From: Tenodera sinensis
Taxonomy: Eukaryota; Arthropoda; Insecta; Mantodea; Mantidae
Direction: 5' to 3'
DNA: 64,000 bases
Assembly: GCA_030765045.1 (NCBI GenBank)
Contig: CM060961.1
Coordinates: 139,611,564 to 139,675,563 of the forward strand
Positions 56,087 through 64,000 of the stretch are shown piece after piece. Within the stretch, counting starts at the first letter, position 1. Each line of letters opens with the position of its first letter. The notes beneath the pieces were generated by a model, which had not been told where the DNA came from, did not search any database, and saw only the letters and a list, made by a program, of their open reading frames with translations. A program made the position numbers and the translations under genes.

Positions 56087-58214
56087 CTGCTCCCTCCTCA
56101 GAGCTGGTCGTCCCGACCAGCACTATCACTGCGGCATCTCCCTTGCGCCCCGGTGGATTAACCCATCGAACCTCTTCTCCTGGTGGTCCACGAGGGCCTG
56201 GTGGTCCTGGTATACCTTGAGGTCCTGGGTTTCCATCTCTTCCAGGCATACCTTTAGTTCCAGGTTCACCATCTTTTCCCGACAATCCTGGAGGTCCAGT
56301 CATGCCTTTGTCTCCTGGAGGTCCCTGAGGTCCAGGTAACCCTTGTAGACCAATGAGACCACGGTGTCCTTTTGCACCCTTTGGACCTTCTTCTCCTCTA
56401 TCACCCTTACCTCCCTCTGGCCCTGGAGGTCCTGGCTTTCCTCTAGCTCCCTGTGGCCCTTCTACACCCTGTGGTCCAGTTTCTCCTCGAAGACCCCGTT
56501 CTCCTGCTGGTCCTGGAGGTCCATTTGGACCAGGTGGCCCTGGAAGACCTGGTGCCCCTGGAGTTCCCGGAGGTCCTGAAGGTCCTACAGGTCCCTTATC
56601 TCCCGGTCTTCCTGCAATACCAGGTGTTCCTGCTTTACCTGGTGCTCCCTCTGGTCCCTGTTCTCCAATTGGTCCCGGTGGTCCTAGAGGTCCTGCAATA
56701 CCTTGTGGTCCTGGAGGTCCTTCACTGCCTGGCTTCCCTGGTGGACCTGTCTCACCTTGTGCACCTCTCTGACCTCTGAGGCCAGCAGGTCCTGTTGGGC
56801 CGGGTAATCCTGGAAGTCCTCTGTCTCCTGGAGGGCCCTGTGGACCAGGTTGTCCTGGAGCTCCATGTTGTCCTTGAGAGCCTGAGTCACCCTTAGGTCC
56901 TTCAGGTCCTGGTGCACCAGCTTGTCCTGGAGGTCCTGGATTGCCCTGTTCACCTTTCATTCCTGGGAATCCACGTTCACCCTTCATTCCAGGCAAGCCT
57001 ACCAGACCCTGAGGGCCAGGGAATCCTTGTAAACCTTGAGGGCCAGTAGGACCTCGCTCTCCAGGGGGCACGATCCTAGGTATCGCTGTTGGATAGTGTC
57101 CCTTGGTCCAGGTAGGACGATGTATGCCATCCTGCTTCGAAATTCTGCAACAGTACCGCCGGTCTTGACGGTCCCTCGTCCAGTTGCCCTTCTTCCTGGT
57201 GTGTTGACGGGCCATCCTGCGCACTTTGAAACGGCTCACTGGGTACCATGTCCGCCGACCTCTCTGGCGCACCTTCGCAGCCACCTTGCTTCCGATGGGT
57301 CCGGCAACAAACCCCACCACATCCGCGCGAGTCGCGTCCACCGCTGCACTCGTGTTCACTCGTGCTCGGCACGGCCTCTCCTGTATCCTGCCGTCCACGA
57401 TGATGTCCACCATTCTTCCGTTCACGGCACTATGCGTCAGGTGATTGGATGGCCCCGACGGTCCCCCCATGTCACACGCCAAGTCGGTTCTCGCGTGTTG
57501 CTCGTTTGCTTGTGCGCTTCCCTGCTGATCGTCCGAAACGGGCGCAACTGTCGCCTCGGCCACTAGGTGCTCCCTCCCCGGCTCCGCGCTATTCCGTCTG
57601 CCCCTGGCATCCAGTACTTTGACGCTCTCGTCAACTCTTACTACCAGGGCGCCAAGACGTTCCCCGTCGTCCTCCACGACGTCCACGTGCTGGCAGAGGT
57701 CTTCCACCTTTTCGCCGAGTTGTTCCACGTCTTCCGTCACGCCAATCCGTTCGCCGAGTTGTTCTACGTCTTCCGTCACGCCAATCCGTTCGCCGAGTTG
57801 TTCCACGTCTTCCGTCACGCCAATCCGTTCGCCGAGTTGTTCCACGTTTTCCCTCATATCATCCGAAACGGGCGCAACTGTCGCCTCGGCCACTAGGTGC
57901 TCCCTCCCCGGCTCCGCGCTATTCCGTCTGCCCCTGGCATCCAGTACTTTGACGCTCTCGTCAACTCTTACTACCAGGGCGCCAAGACGTTCCCCGTCGT
58001 CCTCCACGACGTCCACGTGCTGGCAGAGGTCTTCCACCTTTTCGCCGAGTTCTTCCACGCCTTCCGTCACGCCAGCCAGTTGCCCGTCAATTTTCGCCGA
58101 TAGCTCCATCTTCATCTCTTTCAGCTCGGCAGCGAGGTTGTCGTTTCTCGTTTCCATTTTGGCAAATAATTCTTTCATCATTGCCATCATCCTGGTTTCC
58201 GAATCTCCCTCCAT
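56082..58214 (-). CDS. Retroelement-encoded chimeric protein: coiled coil, protease-like patch, collagen triple helix (710 aa)
   Basis: Residues 1-240 are Glu/Lys/Val-rich heptad sequence, including three 13-residue repeats (GERIGVTEDVEQL) and a segment duplicated at a 110-residue spacing. They are probably Gag-derived. Residues about 265-305 read MVDIIVDGRIQERPCRARVN then TSAAVDATRADVV, reminiscent of a retropepsin active site in which Asp-Thr-Gly has become Asn-Thr-Ser. Residues about 310-384 are basic and homologous to 21.9-22.1 kb. Residues about 385-683 are roughly 99 unbroken Gly-X-Y triplets, with a GHRGLIGLQGLPGPQGPPGD segment like the end of fibrillar collagens. The last 27 residues end in TSSEEGAV. 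There is no signal peptide at the N-terminus, so secretion as collagen is not expected. Function unknown. The start ATG follows the primer-site leader by 57 bp. Confidence 0.9.
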   Translation of the reverse strand: MEGDSETRMMAMMKELFAKMETRNDNLAAELKEMKMELSAKIDGQLAGVTEGVEELGEKVEDLCQHVDVVEDDGERLGALVVRVDESVKVLDARGRRNSAEPGREHLVAEATVAPVSDDMRENVEQLGERIGVTEDVEQLGERIGVTEDVEQLGERIGVTEDVEQLGEKVEDLCQHVDVVEDDGERLGALVVRVDESVKVLDARGRRNSAEPGREHLVAEATVAPVSDDQQGSAQANEQHARTDLACDMGGPSGPSNHLTHSAVNGRMVDIIVDGRIQERPCRARVNTSAAVDATRADVVGFVAGPIGSKVAAKVRQRGRRTWYPVSRFKVRRMARQHTRKKGNWTRDRQDRRYCCRISKQDGIHRPTWTKGHYPTAIPRIVPPGERGPTGPQGLQGFPGPQGLVGLPGMKGERGFPGMKGEQGNPGPPGQAGAPGPEGPKGDSGSQGQHGAPGQPGPQGPPGDRGLPGLPGPTGPAGLRGQRGAQGETGPPGKPGSEGPPGPQGIAGPLGPPGPIGEQGPEGAPGKAGTPGIAGRPGDKGPVGPSGPPGTPGAPGLPGPPGPNGPPGPAGERGLRGETGPQGVEGPQGARGKPGPPGPEGGKGDRGEEGPKGAKGHRGLIGLQGLPGPQGPPGDKGMTGPPGLSGKDGEPGTKGMPGRDGNPGPQGIPGPPGPRGPPGEEVRWVNPPGRKGDAAVIVLVGTTSSEEGAV

Positions 58215-58271
58215 CTTGGTTCTAACGTTGCAACTTCTAACGACGATGTAATGAAACTAGAAGCAACTCGA

Positions 58272-58293
58272 CGAATCCCACTTCCTGACACCA
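58272..58293 (-). promoter_or_regulatory. Primer binding site of element 6, tRNA-Leu-like
   Basis: The minus strand reads TGGTGTCAGGAAGTGGGATT then CG, two bases after the 5' LTR. It equals the complement of an insect tRNA-Leu 3' end (TGGTGTCAGGAGTGGGATTC) with one extra base. It differs from the tRNA-Lys sites of elements 2 and 5. Confidence 0.7.
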
Positions 58294-58295
58294 AA

Positions 58296-58491
58296 TGTAA
58301 CAAATTTAACAACTCTTTTTTATTTTCTCAAGCTTCAAGTACAGCCACACTACTCGTTTCTGTCTCTTAATCTTTCCAAACTCTCACACCATACTAGTTT
58401 CTGTCTCTTAATCTTCAACAACTCAAACTGTCTCTATGGCAACCTCCTTGAAAATCAAAGAGTCTTAATGACATGGAGAAGCCATGTCACA
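58296..58491 (-). repeat. Element 6 5' LTR
   Basis: 196 bp, identical by eye to 55891-56086, followed on the right by ATAT. Confidence 0.92.
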
Positions 58492-58599
58492 ATATTCTTA
58501 TTGATAAACATCAATGACTCCAGGAAACATTGAAAAATACATAATTGTTCACTGCGCTAAAAAACATGTATAAATATGAGATTTGAGTGTTATTATTTA

Positions 58600-58764
58600 C
58601 TTATGTCAACAAACTTACTGTGGTGTTTTTAAACACACAAGCCATGTGTGGGCAATGTTTAAGAGGTAGAATTGGAACTGAAAAATTCAATGCCACAGCT
58701 GGGATTTGAACCACAGACCCTCTGCTTACCAGGTGGGTGCTCTAACCATTAAGCTATTGTGCCA
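58600..58764 (-). mobile_element. tRNA-derived SINE with a 74-nt tRNA-like head
   Basis: The head 58691-58764 on the minus strand reads TGGCACAATAGCTTAATGGT then TAGAGCA, with GGTTCAAATCCC as B box. The acceptor arms pair with one mismatch. The anticodon stem does not fold cleanly, so it is derived rather than a working tRNA. The body (AACAAACTTACTG...AACACACAAGCC) is shared with 28.6 and 51.4 kb. Confidence 0.65.
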
Positions 58765-58959
58765 ACCTGCCAGAATGACACTGAATTCTCCAACCAATTC
58801 GTAACTAAGAAAATGATAAGTTGGAATTAAATATTTGATATTACATACTGTCCCCATGCTACATATTTTACTACATATTTCACTGCTTTTCACAACATAT
58901 TTATGTGCATATTTTGCTAAGTGATACTAAATATTAATCCCAGCTCGTCATTAATACTG
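58765..58959. other. No recognised feature
   Basis: Short AT-rich spacer. Confidence 0.3.
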
Positions 58960-60011
58960 AAATTAGTTCTGTTTTATTTGCAGATTTTATTTATGTCACC
59001 ACAGATAATTAATTCTAAATTTGATTTGTATAGATAGGTCACAGAAGATTCAAGTTTCTTGATGAATTCTCTTACACTGCTAGATGGTGTCCTATAGACA
59101 TATAATAATGATTCCTAGTTGCTTTTGAAGTTTTACACTGCAAGCTTCAAGGATTTGCTCTGTATAGAATTTACTAATGTTGATCTCACTGTAAGTAATT
59201 TCTTTTTTTACATGTTTACTCGTCCCACCTTTATGAAATGCTTCCCTGCAAAAATATGTTCCAAGATTGTAATCTTCAATCTTGAGCTCATTAATTTCAT
59301 TGCTCAGATGATGTTCATTGAAACAGAGTATGTTTGATCCCTTAGCAATATACCAAATGAGTTAGCTAGTTCAATTGTTCTTTGTCTTAGCCTACATATA
59401 TTTTGGTGTGAGATTTTGTTTTTACCTTGCTTATCATGTACTTCCCATTGTTACTAACAGTGTTTATTACAGATGGTACTATTACTTAGTTTCCCTGATT
59501 TTGTAAAGCAATTATGAATTTTCGTGATGAGTGCATTAAGGTACTTACTGATGTTAAAACCTAGACGATCTTCTCCTCTACTGTTAAAATGTAAAACCAT
59601 GTCTAGTGAATGTGTCTCAATACTTGGAAACATCAACTAACCACACATTTCTATATCTGGAACATAATTTATATGATTTAAGGTTTTAGTCTCTTATTCT
59701 GTTATTTACAGAGGAGATTGGAATTACGTCATTTTTAGAAGCAAAATTCAGTGCAATTACATTTGTTGAGGTTAGATGTCCTAGAGCTAGCCTAATGTGA
59801 TTTATTGATTTTTTACTTTCGTATTTGGATGCCCTTTGCACCACACATTATCACACACATTATAATTGTCCACTTGTTGTGAAGTACTGCTGATACTTAT
59901 TACTTCAGCTGATGAGGCCCCTGGTTTAATCATCCCTAGCTTATATACATTGTCATTTGTTGTCATTAGTTTTGTCTGGTTTGCCTTTTCTAGCAGTATG
60001 TGGTTTTCCAT
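58960..60011 (-). pseudogene. Non-LTR retrotransposon fragment: SGNH-like ORF1 end and APE endonuclease
   Basis: From right to left the minus strand reads KLGMIKPGASSAEV (59802-60011) and HSLDMVLHFNSRGEDRLG (about 59570), which fit the central and C-terminal blocks of the SGNH esterase-like domain in some CR1/Jockey ORF1 proteins. Then come HQNICRLRQRTIELANSF (about 59390), the endonuclease start, and YKSNLELIICGDIN (about 58990), its GDFN block. Many frame breaks; reverse transcriptase absent. Domain order agrees with one element. Confidence 0.55.
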
Positions 60012-60184
60012 GAGTAGCCATCACCTATTATTGTCGTAAGAATTAGTGTGTATAACAGAATTTTTTAACACCTCTCATCTCTTTTAATTACATAATTATA
60101 TTATATACAAGGAGTACTGAGCTAGCAGCGAGTGCAGACGTGTGCTGAGAATGTTCCTGTAAGAGGAGAAAGTACACAAAGGAC

Positions 60185-60480
60185 ATGACCGGCAAAGATA
60201 CTATAGATGGAGTGATAGCACAGCTGGGGGAAATAGGAAAAATACAAGCAAAGGAAGACGGGACAGAAGGAAATAAAAGAAAAGAATTAGTGGAGAAAGA
60301 AGAGGAAATACTTAAAAATATAGAAAAGATAAAAGAAGAACTATAAGACATCAGAGAGAAAATGCAAAAATGGGTGGACAGAAGTAGGAAATATAACCTG
60401 GTATTTGTCGGAATAGAAGAAAGGATGGGCTTCTATCCAAGGCAAGAGGTAAACGAAGTGTTGGAGAAGGAAAATGTTAC
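60185..60480 (+). pseudogene. L1-type ORF1 N-terminal fragment (coiled coil)
   Basis: ATG at 60185, then a Glu/Lys/Ile heptad-rich segment (KRKELVEKEEEILKNIEKIK), one TAA near 60343, then WVDRSRKYNLVFVGIEE. The coil followed by R.R.NLVF.GI.E is the usual entry to the RRM of L1-like ORF1 proteins. It may be the N-terminal counterpart of the family seen at 27.6-28.4 kb. Confidence 0.55.
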
Positions 60481-61179
60481 GAGTAGTGCAAGGTACAGTG
60501 AGTAGTGGTGAAGATCCTAGTGCAAGTTATTCAAACAACAAAGGGGCAATTCCAAAGTTGAGTAGAAATAAACTGGGTAAACAAGAAGAGGTGGAAAATG
60601 GATATCAGATAATGAACATGTGCTAATATGTAGGAATTCAAAGAAAAAAAGGAAGAAAAATTGTGCTCCATGCTGTGTGACAAGGAAGAACAAGTGACCA
60701 AGTGAACTTTGTTCAGGGATGGTAGGAGAGATGGAAATATGAGTTTAGGGCTACTGTGAAGGAAGCACATTAAAAAAGCAAAAGTTAAATGAGGAAAGGA
60801 AGTGGAAGTGATGCAGAGCTAAGAAGAAAGTGAATAAGTGAGGTGGAGGACATTATTAATCAGGAAACATAAGAAAAGTGAGGGGGAAAATAAATTTTAG
60901 AATGGAATGGGTAATCTAAAATAGTTAAAAATTATATGTAGAGAATCGCAGAGCGCTGTCCAATGACAGAGGTGCTAGGGCCCAACATGTATATGCCCTG
61001 GTACTCAATAAATTCATATTATATACAGTTTCATTTACAATAACTTTTGTACAACAAATTAACTTTATAACAATGCCTATTCTACTACTTGCCTGTTTGC
61101 CTACGTAAATTTATGGGCCCAATACACTCAACTCCTGGCGTATGTCTGATTTTTGGAGGATTTCAACTGAGTGAGTCAG
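60481..61179. other. Purine-rich sequence with no recognised gene
   Basis: Continues the Lys/Glu-codon-rich composition of the ORF1 fragment to about 60950 without motifs. It then contains CAATAAATTCATATTATATAC, possibly the 3' end of that element. Confidence 0.3.
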
Positions 61180-61690
61180 TGAGTGAGTGACTGGTGTTTA
61201 AGGGCTCGTCGACAGTTAGGTTATTTGGGTCCCAAGTCAAATTTGAAGGCTAGAATACTCTCAAACTTCTGGTTAAAAACTAAGCTAATACACAAAACTA
61301 AAAAATGCTAAAACAGTTAAAACACCAAATAGTTAAATCTTAAAAACAGCTAAAATGTTAAAAAGTGAATGGTAAAACAGTGAAGGTTTAAAAAAAACTA
61401 AACAGTAAAACAAGACAAATCTGAGTGCAGATTTCTAAATCCTAAAATTAAAAGTCTAATACTAAAAACACAAGTTACACTTGTATGGCAAATCCAGTTT
61501 CAGTGACGAACTGCAGCACCATAACTACAGAGACGAGGTCGTCACCTAGAATGGACCGCCAGGCCAAGGGACTGGCGCACCGGAGCATATCGCGGACAAT
61601 TAATCAAAATGTGCAACATAGGAGTTGGACGCTGCATGTGTGACACACAGGGGCTGGGTCACCATGCAAAACGGAGGATTTCAAACCTCT
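61180..61690 (-). pseudogene. 3' end of an I-type non-LTR element (ORF2 C-terminus and 3' UTR)
   Basis: 61480-61690 on the minus strand reads LHGDPAPVCHTCSVQ and, after shifts, LIVRDMLRCAS, the terminal zinc motif seen as KRDPAPLCPLCDN...RHVLLEC in the intact element at 45.1 kb. Downstream, 61195-61240 resembles that element's 3' hairpin (GTTTAAGGGCTCGTCGACAG). It is therefore an older relative, 5' truncated. Confidence 0.6.
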
Positions 61691-61748
61691 TCCTTAATGT
61701 GCTACTCACATCTGTTGCTCTGCTACTTTTATTTGTAGATTCCTTTTT

Positions 61749-61850
61749 GGGCGGCACCATGGCCAAGCGGTTAGACTGTTTTCCTATCACCAAGGTGACC
61801 CGGGTTCGATCCCAGCAGTGAAAGTTTAAAAGTGAAATTATTGTACCGGC
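61749..61850 (+). mobile_element. tRNA-derived SINE head
   Basis: GGCACCATGGCCAAGCGGTT then AGAC forms an A box, and CCGGGTTCGATCCCAG a B box. It resembles the 23.1-kb SINE head. The body continues into an AT-rich tail; the end is unclear. Confidence 0.55.
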
Positions 61851-62210
61851 TACTCAAAATTATAGATTTGGATTCAAAATTATTGTACATCATAAACCAA
61901 ATGCTACAACAATAAATATATCAGCATAACATTTATGAAAGTGTAATGGTACTGATGTTTATGGTATCCACTTACAAAATTGATGACCTCAATCAGTATT
62001 ACAAGTTTAGTGCTTATGTTTCTCAGACTATTCATCTGAAAGTTCATCTTCTTCAGCTATTGCAGCATCATACAAATTTTTTGCTGAGATAAACTTTAAC
62101 ATTTCGGTGGCTTGCAGATTTTCAGACCCACCATATACTTTCATAAGCTGCCAAATAAGTCCATTTACCATATCTAGCACCAATCTGTTTCTAATTTTGG
62201 TTTTTATTAA

Positions 62211-63243
62211 CCTCTTCAGAGATATGGGCGTGAAATCATGTCCATTTAAAATGACGGATGAGCGATATGGGCTTGTATACATGTTCTGTGCGTTTAAGCA
62301 TTTAACCCTTATTAACTAGCTTATCTAACTGAACTTATTTTAATTTTCCCTTTATGAAACATTTAAGTAAAGTCTATATACTTTACTGGCTTACCTTTAT
62401 ATGTTCGTTCTGCAGTGATTTACCTCAAAACAGGGATAAACGCACAAGGGTACACCTCCACATTCGCGAATAATTCCCTTCTTGCGGCACTCGAAACACT
62501 TTCGAGATGGGCGGGACTTCTTTGCTGTTGGTGGTATCCTTTTAGGATAATGTTTTCCTTGAAGTCTGAGGGGTGCAGGGGTTTTGAATTTTCAACCCCC
62601 AACGTGGTATTGTTCAATTAGGCTGCGAACTATTTATAGTCTGAAGTCAAGGTAGGTCATTCATTGTCTTGTGTGGGTTTAGAGCTCTCCAAATTACCAA
62701 ACAATTGTATATGGCTATATCCAGTTGGTGCAAAAATACCTTTTTATGCCACTTCTCCCTTCAGCTACAAGCAGGAAAGTATATGTATGTATTTCAACAA
62801 AGAAAGAAACGGAGTTTACTAAGTTACAAAACACGCGCACATAAAAGTTGCAAACATGCTCTATTCTGATGACCCGAGACCATGCATACACTAGTGCTTT
62901 ATTACACAGTATGCTGACGCATAAGCCACACATACAATGGGTCGGCTTCTGTTTCTTTCCGAGAACTTATATTAGATGCGTTCGACAGAGCAAAGTTGAT
63001 TTTTCACCACAGTGAAACAAAATAATGCCCTTTCAACGTTTTGTAAATACAACTCAACTTTGCTGATGACGCACATTTATACTGCATATAACGAGTTTTA
63101 TATCAGTTTTTGTTTCATTAAAGTAACTTTATATTTACACAAAATACAGCTGTGTATATACGAAGCACTTTAAATGCCCTGCCCCGGATATTGGGTAGCA
63201 GTTCCTGGCTCGCAGACGTTTTAAATGGCCATCGCTCAAGAGG
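62211..63243 (-). mobile_element. piggyBac deletion derivative, 1033 bp
   Basis: Flanked by TTAA at 62207-62210 and 63244-63247. The ends are inverted: CCTCTTCAGAGAT at the left and CCTCTTGAGCGAT (minus strand) at the right. It retains only the transposase C-terminus (62397-62574) plus non-coding sequence. Confidence 0.88.
62397..62574 (-). pseudogene. piggyBac transposase C-terminal cysteine-rich domain
   Basis: Reads PLRLQGKHYPKRIPPTAKKS, then RKCFECRKKGII, then VPLCVYPCFEVNHCRTNI and a stop. The RL.G.H....IPPT.KK.....C..C and PLCV.PCFE..H patterns are the piggyBac C-terminal zinc-binding region that contacts the terminal repeats. The catalytic DDD core is deleted, so the element is non-autonomous. 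Confidence 0.85.
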
Positions 63244-63827
63244 TTAAACCTAGTTTGGAAAAAACTCTTTCACAAGAAGTGTTTCTGAGTGGCAATAAAA
63301 ACACTGATAATTTATTCGAGGAAAGGTCATATCTGGGGCTCCTAATATATTTACAGTTGGTATAGTCGTTGATACACGAGCATATTTTACAGGAGCAACT
63401 ATAATTATTGCAGTTCAAACTCCGCCAGTTCTTTGAAATCAGTATTTCCACCAAGGTGACATGTGTTTAACAGCACTCCAAAAACTATTGGAATATCACA
63501 TATTCCATGTTTTCTCCATTGATTATCAATTTTCTGAATAATGCCTTCTTCATTGAGATTACCAGATCTGAGTACACTGGCAACAAAAGAATAAAGGGAA
63601 GAAGGATTAGTAGGGTAAGAAATGGTTGCCTTAGAGGGGTGAAGTCAGGCCGTGAGGGCAAAAGTGGCATTGCTATTTGTAATTAATTTCATTTTGCCGG
63701 TGTGACAAACCAGTGAAACACCGGTATCGAAATTATCGTACACCCACTTAAGTATAGTATGGGTTGACAACCATGAGTACAAACTTTCAAATTATCGTAT
63801 GCCCCCATAATTATCGTACGGGTTGGC

Positions 63828-64000
63828 AGCCCTGGATCCCAGGGACCTGAATGTGGTATTTGTGGCGGATGAAGCAGTGTCTGGGCAGGTTTCTCTTACT
63901 ACTCATTCCACCAACTGCTCCATCAGCACCTTTCCATTTATGCAGTTTGTCTGCATTCCATGTCATCTCACTCTCTAGTGCTTGGCTGACCAATTGCTTC
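63828..64000 (+). mobile_element. SINE body, running off the window
   Basis: TTTGTGGCGGATGAAGCAGT and following sequence resemble the body of the 23.1-kb SINE (TTTGTGGTGGACGAAGCGGC). The tRNA-like head is only hinted at before it, and the end lies outside the window. Confidence 0.5.

Larger units (their letters stand above)
55891..58491 (-). mobile_element. Element 6: compact LTR retroelement carrying a collagen domain, 2601 bp
   Basis: Two 196-bp LTRs (55891-56086, 58296-58491), identical by eye, begin TGTGACATGG and end TTTGTTACA on the minus strand. They enclose a primer site, one 710-codon ORF and a purine tract GAGGAGGGAGCAG. ATAT duplications flank the whole. Reverse transcriptase, RNase H and integrase core are missing, so it depends on another element for movement. 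Identical LTRs and an intact ORF say the insertion is very recent. The insertion site is inside a decayed CGGBP1-like gene, so no host function need be disturbed. Confidence 0.92.
55070..58580 (+). pseudogene. CGGBP1-like (hAT-derived) protein remnant, interrupted by element 6
   Basis: The left part 55070-55886 reads, across several frames, SSDAAAYIPKVATALKVFY, LPKVLRAKFAQVNWIISATQ and IPLPTEPVLLKWGTWIEAVN. The last segment is close to the PLPP.PVLTRWGTWLDAVNYYAEH signature of CGGBP1-like proteins common in insects. It stops at SCDIERSSSVFKNI. The right part resumes after element 6 at 58496 with LIDKHQ..LQETLKNT, the expected SDKR....ENL.KY ending. Many stops show it was already a pseudogene when element 6 landed. 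Confidence 0.65.
62028..63454 (-). pseudogene. hAT transposase C-terminal dimerisation region, split by a piggyBac derivative
   Basis: 63244-63454 ends LPLRNTSCERVFSKLGL, and 62028-62206 resumes IKTKIRNRLVLDMVNGLIWQ then ISAKNLYDAAIAEEDELSDE and a stop. Joined at the shared TTAA, the two give the ERVFSKL..IKTKIRNRL motif of the hAT C-terminal dimer domain. The rest of the transposase is not recognised to the right. The joined frame is open, so it could also be a domesticated hAT-derived exon, but nothing further supports that. Confidence 0.75.

Noticed and set aside
56353..56772. Plus-strand Pro/Gly-rich open frames across the collagen region
   Set aside because: They are complements of the Gly-X-Y codons; CCN/GGN triplets keep the opposite strand open automatically.
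57619..58251. 210-codon plus-strand Ser/Thr-rich frame
   Set aside because: Antisense of the element 6 coiled coil, kept open by the duplicated units.
58691..58764. Functional tRNA gene
   Set aside because: Right size and A/B boxes, but the acceptor stem has a mismatch, the anticodon arm does not fold and the sequence is joined to a dispersed repeat body. A SINE head is more likely.
61749..61822. tRNA-Leu or tRNA-Ser gene
   Set aside because: Good boxes but no full cloverleaf; shared with the SINE at 23.1 kb.

Overview
The window looks like a piece of a large, repeat-dense animal nuclear genome, most likely an arthropod and probably an insect. The DNA is AT-rich. One spliced host gene is recognisable, and almost everything else is transposable elements and their remains. 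The species cannot be read from the sequence.

Host gene: four exons on the minus strand (42346-42478, 37499-37599, 29646-29821, 497-653) join in frame across three GT-AG introns. They encode the C-terminal 188 residues of an INO80 complex subunit B (PAPA-1 / HIT zinc finger) protein. The upstream exons were not found. The introns are 29.0, 7.7 and 4.7 kb and are packed with retroelements.

Layout: 2.1-5.4 kb holds two decayed non-LTR retrotransposon fragments and a 299-bp tandem duplication. 5.4-19.4 kb is a three-level nest of one LTR family. An old copy (element 1) was split by element 2 (7626-12395, TSD TTGG), and its 3' LTR was split by inverted element 3 (13596-18809, TSD ACGT). Element 4 (30883-36000, TSD AAAT) is a fourth copy, and two solo LTRs lie at 23971-24421 and 26381-27020. 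All four copies encode a coiled-coil Gag followed directly by an integrase C-terminal tail, with no protease, reverse transcriptase or RNase H. They are therefore gag-only, non-autonomous elements. 43.2-53.5 kb is element 5, a second LTR family (TSD CTAG). Its 5' LTR received a Penelope-like fragment with a hammerhead-like end. Its interior received a repeat that in turn received a full-length non-LTR element (44890-50916, 14-bp TSD) with an intact 1229-aa ORF2. A dead mariner follows at 53.6-54.8 kb.

Most unusual object: 55891-58491 is a 2.6-kb LTR element (element 6) with LTRs identical by eye, TSD ATAT, a tRNA-Leu-like primer site and a polypurine tract. Its single 710-codon ORF fuses a coiled-coil Gag-like region, a degenerate protease-like patch and about 99 uninterrupted collagen Gly-X-Y triplets. 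A fragment at 21.8-22.1 kb is homologous to the segment just before the collagen but has no collagen, so it marks the capture junction. Element 6 sits inside a decayed CGGBP1-like gene.

The right end (58.6-64 kb) holds tRNA-derived SINEs, three non-LTR fragments, and a hAT transposase remnant split by a 1033-bp piggyBac deletion derivative at TTAA. Identifications rest on motif reading by eye; no database search or alignment was run.
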